Counted from the first letter of the stretch, positions 1 to 5,760 are shown. The stretch is 8,275 bases of DNA from Vulcanimicrobiota bacterium (GCA_019237435.1 JAFAHB010000272.1:1-8275); one strand, 5' to 3'. Notes: generated from the letters alone by a model not told the origin. Program-made: numbers and translations.

Positions 1-813
1 GGCAAAGTCGCCGAGGTCGAGTCGTTCACCGCGAAGCTCCGGGGAGAGTTTGCTCGAATGGAGGGCTCGCGCAATCTTCGCGCGCTCTAAGCCCAGTGCG
101 AGCGCGAGACTATTGGCAAGCGTCTTGCGCCGGTACGCGAATGCGCCGCGAACGACCTTCCAAAAGATCGCGGGGTCTCGCGCGCCGACTGCAGGTTCCG
201 GTCGCCGCACGAGCTGCACGACGCTCGAGCGAACCTTCGGCTGCGGAAAGAACGATCCCGGCGAAAGCGTAAACGCCGTGCGCGCGCGCATCGCGTATTG
301 TACCGCAACCGAGAGGCTCCCGTAGGCGGCGCTCCCCGGCGCGGCGACGAGACGATCGGCGACCTCCTTTTGCAGCATGATGGTAAGCGAATGCGGACCG
401 CCGCTCATTTCGATTAGCCGCAGCAGTATCGGCGTCGCAACGTTATACGGCAGATTTCCGGCCACAATCCACGGACGTCCGGCGGACCACGCGGCGTAAT
501 CGAACGTAAGCGCGTCCGCCTGCACGATGCGCGCGCGTGCCAAATCATCGCGCGAGCGCAGCAGCGCTACGAGATTGGGATCGATCTCGAGTGCCGTGAG
601 GTCGGCCCCTTCATCGAGTAGCGCGAGCGTTAGTGCGCCGGTGCCGGCGCCGATCTCGAGAGCGCGCGCGTTTTGCGGCGCATCCGTAAGCGTAAGGCGC
701 GCGATCTGTCGCGCGGCCGACGCGTTTTGCAAGAAACTCTGGGCGTAGCGCTTCCGGGGCCGTAGCGAAGCTTCGCGCAGCAGGTTGCGAGGATTCGGAG
801 CGCTTTTCCGCAC
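1..813 (-). CDS. rsmA: 16S rRNA (adenine1518-N6/adenine1519-N6)-dimethyltransferase RsmA (KsgA), 3' end cut by window edge
   Basis: The family dimethylates two adjacent adenines in the 3' terminal hairpin of 16S rRNA using S-adenosylmethionine, late in 30S assembly. The 271 codons in the window read in order: motif X as RKRYAQSFL (residues 20-28), SAM-binding motif I EIGAGTGALT (53-62), the ribose-binding acid E76, D100 in QADAL, the catalytic NLPY motif (120-123), and a FFPQPKV segment typical of the C-terminal half. The last visible residues (RGERLDLGDFA) align with the usual extreme C-terminus, so only about 5-15 residues should be missing. The start is a GTG at 813-811; an in-frame TAG at 825-823 rules out a longer form. 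No convincing Shine-Dalgarno precedes it, so translation may be coupled to the 3D-domain gene ending 26 nt upstream. Motif X differs from the common GQNFL (A for G, S for N). Identification is secure. Confidence 0.95.
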   Translation of the reverse strand, partial: MRKSAPNPRNLLREASLRPRKRYAQSFLQNASAARQIARLTLTDAPQNARALEIGAGTGALTLALLDEGADLTALEIDPNLVALLRSRDDLARARIVQADALTFDYAAWSAGRPWIVAGNLPYNVATPILLRLIEMSGGPHSLTIMLQKEVADRLVAAPGSAAYGSLSVAVQYAMRARTAFTLSPGSFFPQPKVRSSVVQLVRRPEPAVGARDPAIFWKVVRGAFAYRRKTLANSLALALGLERAKIARALHSSKLSPELRGERLDLGDFA

Positions 814-839
814 CCCGCTAATCTACGCTACGAAGTTCC

Positions 840-1565
840 CTAAAGCCGGTAAACCTTGATGTCGCGCCGACCGAAGAGCATCGCGTCGCGCCACGAATCG
901 AAACCGAGATCGATTCGCCGGCCAACGATATCGCTGCCGGTGTCGCCTGCGATCGCGATGCCGTAGCCGGGTATGTACAGATGGGTTCCTAGCGGTATCA
1001 CGCGCGGATCCACGGCGACGATTCCATGCCCGGCGCGTCGCCCGATCGCCGTCATCCCGCCGCAGCCGGGACAATCCGCGGTGTAACCGGTTGCGAGCAT
1101 CTCGATCGCGTTGCGGGCCATCAATGCCATGCCCAGGACGCCCCGTTCCTCAAAGCTCGAAAGCGGCGTGGCTCCGATCCCTTCGACAATCACGCGCGGT
1201 TTGGCGGGCCGGAGCACCGACGCGGCGAGCACGTGCGGATGGACGGTCCCCCCATCGCGCTGCGCGTAGCGAATGCGAACTTCGAGGAGCCCGCTGGCGC
1301 CGCGCTCGATCACTTTGGCGTGGCCCGGCTCGACGCCGAGCGTTAAGCGAACGATGGTTTTCGGTGCGATTGCACGGTGCTCGACGCGCTCCCAGGTCAC
1401 GAGGCCGCCACCGTGCCAAGTGACATGCGTCACCGGCGACGGCGCAGCGACCGCAACGGCCGAAAAAAGGCCTAGCATCGCAATGCTGGAGAGGGCGCAA
1501 AGCAGACGTCCTATCAACCCGATGTTCCTTTCTTCTTTCGACTCGCGCAACGGCTCGATTCTCAC
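840..1565 (-). CDS. Secreted G5 and 3D domain protein (YabE-like cell-wall protein)
   Basis: As drawn from a GTG at 1565 the protein has 241 residues. A hydrophobic stretch at 18-41 ending VAVAAPSP looks like a signal peptide. Residues about 60-130 resemble a G5 domain (LGVEPG near the start, RVIVEGIG at the end). Residues 157-241 are a 3D domain, named for three conserved aspartates: ATGYTA, IVAVDPRVIPLGTHLYIPG (D186), AGDTGSDI (D208, D212), RRIDLGF (D219). The 3D fold is a double-psi barrel related to lytic transglycosylase MltA and is found in YabE, YuiC and some Rpf/Stp proteins, so a peptidoglycan-linked role outside the membrane is likely; the exact reaction is not known from sequence. 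A better start may be TTG at 1517, which has a good ribosome site and gives a 225-residue preprotein beginning at the signal peptide. It lies 26 nt upstream of rsmA on the same strand, similar to yabE near rsmA in Bacillus, without rnmV between. Confidence 0.88.
   Translation of the reverse strand: MRIEPLRESKEERNIGLIGRLLCALSSIAMLGLFSAVAVAAPSPVTHVTWHGGGLVTWERVEHRAIAPKTIVRLTLGVEPGHAKVIERGASGLLEVRIRYAQRDGGTVHPHVLAASVLRPAKPRVIVEGIGATPLSSFEERGVLGMALMARNAIEMLATGYTADCPGCGGMTAIGRRAGHGIVAVDPRVIPLGTHLYIPGYGIAIAGDTGSDIVGRRIDLGFDSWRDAMLFGRRDIKVYRL
1515..1531 (-). promoter_or_regulatory. Ribosome binding site favouring a TTG start for the 3D-domain gene
   Basis: On the minus strand AAAGGA (1531-1526) stands 8 nt before an in-frame TTG (1517-1515). 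The longer GTG start at 1565 has only pyrimidine-rich sequence upstream. Starting at TTG removes a charged 16-residue N-terminus and places the hydrophobic signal sequence right at the protein start. This is inference from spacing and signal-peptide layout. Confidence 0.5.
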
Positions 1566-1672
1566 CCGGAAGGAACCGAACGATTTGCGACGAGTCTCTC
1601 GTTTGGGGAAGCGGCGCTGGGCGCCAAGGGCGATTGCCTGCTCTCTTTGTTGGCAGGCCGTCTGACCCGGGC

Positions 1673-1701
1673 ACTATAGCACATTCCGCCGGCAGCGGGA
1701 A
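1673..1701 (-). promoter_or_regulatory. Putative extended -10 promoter for the 3D-domain/rsmA unit
   Basis: The minus strand reads TGTGCTATAGTG, giving an extended -10 (TGC plus TATAGT, hexamer at 1678-1673). The hexamer 17 nt upstream is TTCCCG (1701-1696), a weak -35 that the extended -10 could offset. The same 12-mer is the -10 of the rho promoter at 3998-4009. Transcription would start near 1666, leaving a leader of about 100 nt to the GTG or 150 nt to the TTG start. Confidence 0.45.
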
Positions 1702-1721
1702 TATGTCGAAAGTCATAACCG

Positions 1722-1749
1722 GCAGGGGCCACCTTTTGCGGGCGCCTGC
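1722..1749 (+). repeat. Inverted repeat in the leader of the glycosyltransferase gene
   Basis: GCAGGGGCC (1722-1730) and GGCGCCTGC (1741-1749) pair over 8 of 9 positions (one G/G mismatch) around a 10-nt loop. The hairpin ends about 15 nt before the ribosome site of the gene at 1778 and could affect its translation or transcription. No U-tract follows, so it is not a typical intrinsic terminator. Function is not known. Confidence 0.4.
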
Positions 1750-1777
1750 GAATTTCTAAGCGAAGAGGAAGGATGCC

Positions 1778-2920
1778 ATGCAGTCGCTGCGCCTCGGGTT
1801 TTTCACCGAAATTTACCGTCCCGTGGTCAACGGCGTCGTCGCTTCCGTCGAGACGCTTGCCGAGGGCTTGCGCGCGCGCGGCAACCACGTCTACTGTTTT
1901 GCACCGCGAATCCCCGGCTACGACGAAAAGGACGACCCGGTCTTTCGCATGCCGTCCCTTCCGCTTCCCACGCGCACATCGTACCGGCTCACTCTCCCGC
2001 TCGTGAGCCGCCGCGATCGCAATGGGATCATCAAGCGACTATCGCTCATCCACGCCCATTCACCGTTCGTGACGGGCTGGATGGGTTTGCGCTACGCCCG
2101 GCGCTATGGAATCCCGTTGGTCTACACCTACCACCCCCAGCTCGAGGCGTACGCGCATTACGTTCCCTTCGAGCCGAAGGCGACGCGGTTTGCGGCCTCA
2201 ACCATCACCCGAGCGTATGCGAATCAGGCGGACGTCGTCGTCGTTCCCACGGCGGCGATGGCCGCCCGGTTACGCGAGCTCGGCGTGATCGCGCGAATTG
2301 AGATCGTGCCGACGGGAATCGACCTCGTGCGCTTCGGTTCTGGCCGGCGGGACGACGCTTTGCGAGAGCGGCTCGGAGTAGCGCGCGACGATCGGCTGCT
2401 GTTGTACGTGGGGCGGCTGGCGAAAGAAAAGAGCGTCGAGCTGCTCGTGACTGCGCTTGCCCGGGTGCGCGAAACTGGGCTCAAGCTCGTGGTCGCCGGC
2501 GACGGGCCCGCACGTCAAGAGCTCGAACGCCGCGCCCGAGAAATGCGTGTGCTCGCCTTTACGCGCTTCCTCGGCGTCGTGGACCGAGCTCGCCTTCCGG
2601 ATCTTTATGCCAGCGCCGACGCCTTCCTGATGCCGAGCACCACCGAAACTCAAGGGCTGGTTTTGGCGGAAGCGCTCGCAGCCGGCGCCCATGTGATCGC
2701 GTCCGACACGCCCCAAAATCGCGACGTGCTGGGTGGTGCTGGCGTCGTCGTCGCGCCGACGGCGCAAGCCTTCGCCGAAGCGATGCTAGGCGTTACGCAA
2801 GGCGGAAATCCGCGCGCCGACTCGGCTCGGGAAGCGGCATCCCGGTTCTCGGCCGAGCGCCAAACCGATCGCATGCAGCATCTCTATGAAAGCGCGATTG
2901 CGGACCTGCGGATTGCTTGA
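1778..2920 (+). CDS. GT4 family glycosyltransferase, likely glycolipid (diacylglycerol or phosphoinositol type) glycosyltransferase
   Basis: This 380-residue protein has the two-Rossmann-domain layout of GT-B, family GT4, retaining glycosyltransferases, which move a sugar from a nucleotide sugar to an acceptor at the inner face of the cytoplasmic membrane. The N-terminal acceptor domain opens with LGFFTEIYRPVVNGVVASVE (6-25), carries FAPRIPGYDE (41-50) and IHAHSPFVTGWMGL, and has the YTYHPQLEAYAHYVP segment (116-130) common in bacterial diacylglycerol glucosyl- and mannosyltransferases. The C-terminal donor domain shows YVGRLAKEKSVELL (210-223), VVAGDGP (238-244) and the EX7E motif TETQGLVLAEAL with E290 and E298. 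Length is normal for the family. The ATG follows a strong AGGAAGGA ribosome site. Its stop codon lies inside the -35 of the next promoter, so it appears to be a separate transcription unit. Sugar donor and acceptor cannot be assigned from sequence alone. Confidence 0.9.
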   Translation: MQSLRLGFFTEIYRPVVNGVVASVETLAEGLRARGNHVYCFAPRIPGYDEKDDPVFRMPSLPLPTRTSYRLTLPLVSRRDRNGIIKRLSLIHAHSPFVTGWMGLRYARRYGIPLVYTYHPQLEAYAHYVPFEPKATRFAASTITRAYANQADVVVVPTAAMAARLRELGVIARIEIVPTGIDLVRFGSGRRDDALRERLGVARDDRLLLYVGRLAKEKSVELLVTALARVRETGLKLVVAGDGPARQELERRAREMRVLAFTRFLGVVDRARLPDLYASADAFLMPSTTETQGLVLAEALAAGAHVIASDTPQNRDVLGGAGVVVAPTAQAFAEAMLGVTQGGNPRADSAREAASRFSAERQTDRMQHLYESAIADLRIA

Positions 2921-2946
2921 CCACGAACATACGTTCGTATTAAAAT
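2917..2946 (+). promoter_or_regulatory. Putative SOS-regulated promoter: TTGACC / TAAAAT with a LexA-like box in the spacer
   Basis: A -35 TTGACC (2917-2922) and -10 TAAAAT (2941-2946) are separated by 18 nt. Inside the spacer is the inverted repeat ACGAAC-ATAC-GTTCGT (2923-2938). Its core fits GAAC-N4-GTTC, the operator recognised by LexA in Firmicutes, Actinobacteria and several other terrabacterial groups (B. subtilis form CGAACRNRYGTTYC; only the last base differs). A repressor bound there would cover the whole core promoter. The downstream genes include a DNA repair glycosylase, which fits SOS control. Motif and position are seen directly; LexA binding is inferred. Confidence 0.65.
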
Positions 2947-2964
2947 GGGTATGAGGCTTATGGG

Positions 2965-3387
2965 ATGCAGGCGATGCGGAGCTCGAACGGCGCGGTGGAA
3001 GTCCTGGTTGGCTACGCTGCCGACGCGGGCGGCGGAGTGGCGTACGCTCGACTAACGGGGCCGCACTGCAGCGATTTGCTGCGCTTCGATTTTCGCTCCT
3101 CGTGTCCGGCAGCGCACGCCGACCACGCAGCCGCATATGCGGCCCTCACGGCGGTTGCACGGGCGCTTGCCAAGCGAAAGATTCGCAATGCGTCGTTCGT
3201 GATCGCCGACGCACAGTTCGTTGATGAGATCGTGACGGGACGCAACGTTTCGGAAGCGTATGCGATTCCGTACGTGCGTCTGCGGTGCGCGCTCAACGCG
3301 CTTGCCGCATTTTCGGTGCGAGTTGGTTCGGTAGACGACTTAGCCCAAAGGGCTCGAGCGGAAGTGGCGCTGAACGTTGCGGCATGA
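2965..3387 (+). CDS. Small protein with a degenerate RNase HI-like (RVT_3-type) fold
   Basis: I do not recognise this 140-residue protein by name, but it can be laid by eye on E. coli RNase HI. VEVLVGYAADAGGGVAYA (11-28) matches the first two strands, DHAAAYAALTAVARAL (53-68) matches helix A, ADAQFV (81-86) matches TDSQYV of strand 4, and VDDLAQRA (123-130) matches the final helix CDELARAA. Of the four catalytic acids, D70 and D134 have counterparts (D82, D124), E48 is replaced by D53, and D10 falls on G16, with D20 the nearest acid. The His loop before the last helix is absent. Nuclease activity is therefore doubtful; a nucleic-acid-binding or structural role is possible. The ATG at 2965 has a GAGG site 8-9 nt upstream. 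The stop overlaps the MPG start (ATGA), so the two are translationally coupled and share the LexA-box promoter. Gene reality is likely; the fold call is moderate. Confidence 0.72.
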   Translation: MQAMRSSNGAVEVLVGYAADAGGGVAYARLTGPHCSDLLRFDFRSSCPAAHADHAAAYAALTAVARALAKRKIRNASFVIADAQFVDEIVTGRNVSEAYAIPYVRLRCALNALAAFSVRVGSVDDLAQRARAEVALNVAA

Positions 3388-3983
3388 CGTTGCGCCGGCT
3401 TGCGCCGGAGAACTTACCGATCGAGACGCGCGCGCTTGCACGTGCGTTGCTCGGCTGTATCCTCGTTCGCGATAGCACGCAAGGACTAACAGCCGGACGC
3501 ATCGTCGAGACCGAGGCATATCTTCCGGGCGATCCCGCCTGCCACGCGTTTCGCGGCAAGAGTGCACGCAACGCCACGCTCTTCGGGCCGCCGCATCGCG
3601 CTTACGTCTATCAGATTTACGGAACGTCGTTCTGTTTTAACTTGTCGAGCGAGCGCAACGGTGAGGGAGCCGGAGTTCTGGTTCGCGCACTCGAGCCGAT
3701 CGAGGGTCTGAAGCTGATGCAACGGCGTCGCGCGACGCAAAACGCGCGGGACCTTTGCCGCGGGCCGGGGCGGCTCTGCCAAGCCTTGGCGATCGATCGT
3801 TCCTTGGACGGGGTCGACCTCTCCACTCATCCACATCTCTGGTTGGCCGATGGCGGCGCGCGCGCGGTGCGCGTGCGACGCAGCCCTCGGGTCGGAGTAA
3901 CGCAAGCCGCAGAGCGCAGGCTGCGCTTCTACGCGGCGGGCAGTCCTTTCGTCAGCGGCGCCGCTCGGTTGAACCCCGCTTGA
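3384..3983 (+). CDS. mpg: DNA-3-methyladenine glycosylase (MPG/AAG family)
   Basis: The family removes alkylated and deaminated purines (3-methyladenine, 7-methylguanine, hypoxanthine, ethenoadenine) from DNA as the first step of base excision repair. The 199-residue protein is full length for bacteria. It shows IVETEAY (40-46) with the catalytic glutamate E44 (human AAG E125) and Y46 (Y127), H54, SARNATLFG (60-68), AYVYQIYG (73-80) with the intercalating-loop tyrosine Y76 (human Y159), CFN with N86 (N169), VLVRALEP, GPGRLCQALAI, SPRVGV and RFYAAGSPFVS near the end. The start chosen is ATG 3384, which overlaps the previous stop as ATGA; an upstream in-frame ATG at 3285 would only add residues with no family match. 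No separate ribosome site is visible, so translation is probably coupled to the RNase H-like gene. Expression is likely damage-inducible through the LexA-like box upstream. Confidence 0.95.
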   Translation: MTLRRLAPENLPIETRALARALLGCILVRDSTQGLTAGRIVETEAYLPGDPACHAFRGKSARNATLFGPPHRAYVYQIYGTSFCFNLSSERNGEGAGVLVRALEPIEGLKLMQRRRATQNARDLCRGPGRLCQALAIDRSLDGVDLSTHPHLWLADGGARAVRVRRSPRVGVTQAAERRLRFYAAGSPFVSGAARLNPA

Positions 3984-4008
3984 ACGTAACAGGCGCCTGT
4001 GCTATAGT
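3980..4008 (+). promoter_or_regulatory. rho promoter with a 12-bp palindrome in the spacer
   Basis: TTGAAC (3980-3985), a 17-nt spacer and TATAGT (4003-4008) preceded by TGC form a strong sigma-70-type promoter with extended -10. The -35 overlaps the TGA stop of mpg. The spacer contains the perfect palindrome ACAGGCGCCTGT (3989-4000), positioned as an operator would be. Transcription should start near 4015. Confidence 0.7.
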
Positions 4009-4043
4009 GTCTGCGTCGCGTTGCGGTCTTTGTGACGCCGCGG

Positions 4044-4073
4044 CATCCTTTGACATCCTCCGCTTCCGCTACC
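4044..4073 (+). promoter_or_regulatory. C-rich, G-poor segment of the rho leader, possible rut site
   Basis: This 30-nt stretch of the leader has 14 C and only 3 G, with repeated TCC/YC dinucleotides, unlike the GC-balanced surroundings. Rho loads on unstructured C-rich, G-poor RNA, and rho of E. coli is attenuated by Rho in its own leader. An autogenous control site is a reasonable inference; the segment is short for a rut site. Confidence 0.35.
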
Positions 4074-4104
4074 GGTCTGATCGCGACGGCAGCCTCGCCT
4101 CGAC

Positions 4105-5598
4105 GTGCACGTTGGCGCAAGCGCTCTTAGAGAGACAACGTTTCTGCAAACCGAACATCGCCCGAACATCGAGCATCGCCCGAACGACATGCGCCCGCAA
4201 GGCGGCGGAGGACGCCGTCGCCGATCGCGTCGGCGCCATCACTTTGCGCAGCACCAGATCTACCACGATCAGCTGCCGCAGCAGATAGAAGCACCGCCGA
4301 TCCAAACTGCGGCGCAGCTCGCCGAGAAAACGAAGACCGAGCTCGTCGAGATCGCCAAAGAACTCGAAGTCGAAATTCCGACGCCGGCAAAGCTAAAGAA
4401 AGATGAGATTATCGAGCTTCTGGTGCAGGCGCAAGTCGCGCGCTCGGGGATCGAGGTGGCAAGCGGTATTCTGGATGTCCTTCCGGAGGGGTACGGATTC
4501 TTACGCCGCGCGGGCTATTACATCGGCAACGACGACATCTACGTCAGCCAGTCGCAGATTCGCCGGTTTGAGCTTCGCCGCGGCGACATGGTCGAGGGCC
4601 AAGCGCGCCGCCCGAAAGAGAGCGAAAAGTACTACGGTCTGATTCGCGTCGATAAGGTCAACGGTCTCGACCCGGAGGCGATCAAGGGCCGGCGAGTCTT
4701 CGAAAAAGGCACTCCGATCTATCCGCAAGAGCGCTTCAAGCTGGAAGTGCGCTCCACGCAACTATCGACGCGCGTCATCGATCTGTTCTCGCCGATCGGC
4801 AAGGGGCAGCGCGCCCTGATCGTCTCGCCGCCCAAAGCCGGTAAGACGACGCTGCTCAAGAACATCGCCAACTCTATTTCCATCAACCACCCCGACGCCC
4901 ATATCATCGCGCTGCTCGTCGACGAGCGTCCTGAAGAAGTTACCGACATGCAGCGCACGATCGACGGCGAAGTCGTCGCGTCGACCTTCGACGAGCATCC
5001 CGAGAACCACACGACCGTCGCCGAGCTCGCGATGGAGCGGGCGAAACGGTTGGTCGAACTCGGCAAAGACGTCGTTATTCTGCTCGACTCGATCACGCGT
5101 TTGGCGCGAGCCTACAACCAAGTCGTCGCGAGTTCCGGGCGGACGCTTTCGGGAGGCCTCGATACGGCGTCGCTCCATAAGCCGAAGCGATTCTTCGGCG
5201 CCGCGCGCAAGATCGAAGAAGGCGGCTCGCTGACGATCATCGCCACGGCGCTGATCGAAACGGGCTCGAAGATGGACGACGTGATCTTCGAGGAGTTCAA
5301 AGGCACCGGCAACATGGAGATCGACTTGACGCGCAAGCTCGCCGAGTCTCGCGTTTTCCCGGCGATCGACATCAAGCGTTCCGGAACGCGGCACGAGGAG
5401 CTGCTGCTGGCGCCCGACGAGATGCGCAAGCTTTGGATGCTACGCCGCGCGACCGCGGTGCTCAACACCGGCGACATCACCGAGATCATCCTCGACAAAA
5501 TGGCGCAGACGCGCACGAACGAAGAGTTCCTGCAGTCGGTCACCAAAGAGGCGCTCTCGATGTCCCGCGGATATGAGGATGGTAACGGAAAGTATTAG
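4105..5598 (+). CDS. rho: Transcription termination factor Rho
   Basis: Rho is a ring-shaped hexameric RNA helicase that loads on C-rich nascent RNA and ends transcription by ATP-driven translocation. Numbered from GTG 4105 (497 residues): an Arg/Gly-rich extension holds RRRRSRRRHH; the Rho_N helical domain spans about 70-115 (AQLAEKTKTELVEIAKELEV); the cold-shock-like RNA-binding domain starts at IEVASGILDVLPEGYGFLR; Walker A is SPPKAGKTT with K247; the Walker B region is VVILLDSITRLARAYN with D328; the R-loop/Q-loop region includes LIETGSKMDDVIFEEFKGTG. The ATPase core looks intact. An alternative start, ATG 4189, gives 469 residues beginning MRPQGGGGRRRR, closer to normal Rho lengths. Neither start has a good ribosome site. 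The stretch between them encodes a duplicated hexapeptide (EHRPNI/EHRPND). Promoter and leader features suggest it is transcribed alone and possibly autoregulated. Confidence 0.97.
   Translation: MHVGASALRETTFLQTEHRPNIEHRPNDMRPQGGGGRRRRSRRRHHFAQHQIYHDQLPQQIEAPPIQTAAQLAEKTKTELVEIAKELEVEIPTPAKLKKDEIIELLVQAQVARSGIEVASGILDVLPEGYGFLRRAGYYIGNDDIYVSQSQIRRFELRRGDMVEGQARRPKESEKYYGLIRVDKVNGLDPEAIKGRRVFEKGTPIYPQERFKLEVRSTQLSTRVIDLFSPIGKGQRALIVSPPKAGKTTLLKNIANSISINHPDAHIIALLVDERPEEVTDMQRTIDGEVVASTFDEHPENHTTVAELAMERAKRLVELGKDVVILLDSITRLARAYNQVVASSGRTLSGGLDTASLHKPKRFFGAARKIEEGGSLTIIATALIETGSKMDDVIFEEFKGTGNMEIDLTRKLAESRVFPAIDIKRSGTRHEELLLAPDEMRKLWMLRRATAVLNTGDITEIILDKMAQTRTNEEFLQSVTKEALSMSRGYEDGNGKY
4154..4189 (+). 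repeat. 18-nt in-frame tandem repeat at the rho 5' end
   Basis: Two adjacent 18-nt units (near 4154-4171 and 4172-4189) encode EHRPNI and EHRPND and differ at only a few positions; CATCGCCCGAAC is identical in both (4156-4167, 4174-4185). The second copy ends at the alternative ATG 4189. It may be a recent slippage duplication in the N-terminal extension or lie in the 5' UTR if ATG 4189 is the true start. Confidence 0.6.
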
Positions 5599-5688
5599 CG
5601 CCCTCCGCGCTACATGCTTCATCGGGGCCGCTCGTCGCTCCGCATCCATGCTCGGCTCCTGCTCATCCGCGCTCGCGCCACCTCTTGA
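5599..5688 (+). terminator. C-rich 3' region of rho, possible Rho-dependent terminator (rut)
   Basis: The 90 nt after the rho stop contain about 41 C and 21 G, with many TCC/CTC repeats and little apparent structure. No hairpin with a U-tract is seen after rho. A bubble of C over G downstream of a stop is the usual mark of Rho-dependent termination. This is inferred from composition only. Confidence 0.35.
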
Positions 5689-5696
5689 TGACAATT

Positions 5697-5760
5697 TTGA
5701 CCTCCTGTCAATGGCGCTCGCGTCGGAAGCCCCTCCGAAGCACGTAGCGCGCTAGCGCGC
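5697..5760 (+). repeat. Cluster of three short inverted repeats between rho and the pseudouridine synthase gene
   Basis: TTGAC-CTCCT-GTCAA (5697-5711), TCGGA-AGCCCC-TCCGA (5723-5738) and the perfect 14-bp palindrome GCGCGCTAGCGCGC (5747-5760) follow each other within 64 bp. None has a clean U-tract after it; the third is followed by ACTTTCCGTTTT. They may be processing or termination hairpins or operator-like sites. Function is not known. Confidence 0.45.

Noticed and set aside
1566..1672. A riboswitch (for example c-di-AMP type, often found before 3D-domain or resuscitation-factor genes) in the leader of the 3D-domain gene.
   Set aside because: I could not find the conserved core segments; only a small ACGAG-AGA-CTCGT hairpin is visible.
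1150..1716. Long open frames opposite or overlapping the 3D-domain gene, with similar frames over rho, the glycosyltransferase and the TonB-like gene.
   Set aside because: They are GC-driven shadow frames rich in Arg/Ala/Ser, without recognisable domains, and overlap well-supported genes.
3285..3383. A longer mpg reading frame starting at ATG 3285.
   Set aside because: The added 33 residues overlap the preceding gene, have no family match, and the ATGA overlap at 3384 is a typical coupled start.
5697..5725. TTGACC in the rho-rluB gap as a -35 for the pseudouridine synthase gene.
   Set aside because: The hexamers at 16-18 nt spacing are GC-rich and unlike a -10; it is better described as one arm of an inverted repeat.
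5573..5755. A 60-residue open frame overlapping the rho 3' end and the following gap.
   Set aside because: No ribosome site, no recognisable motif, and low-complexity Ala/Ser composition; the C-rich gap explains the open frame.
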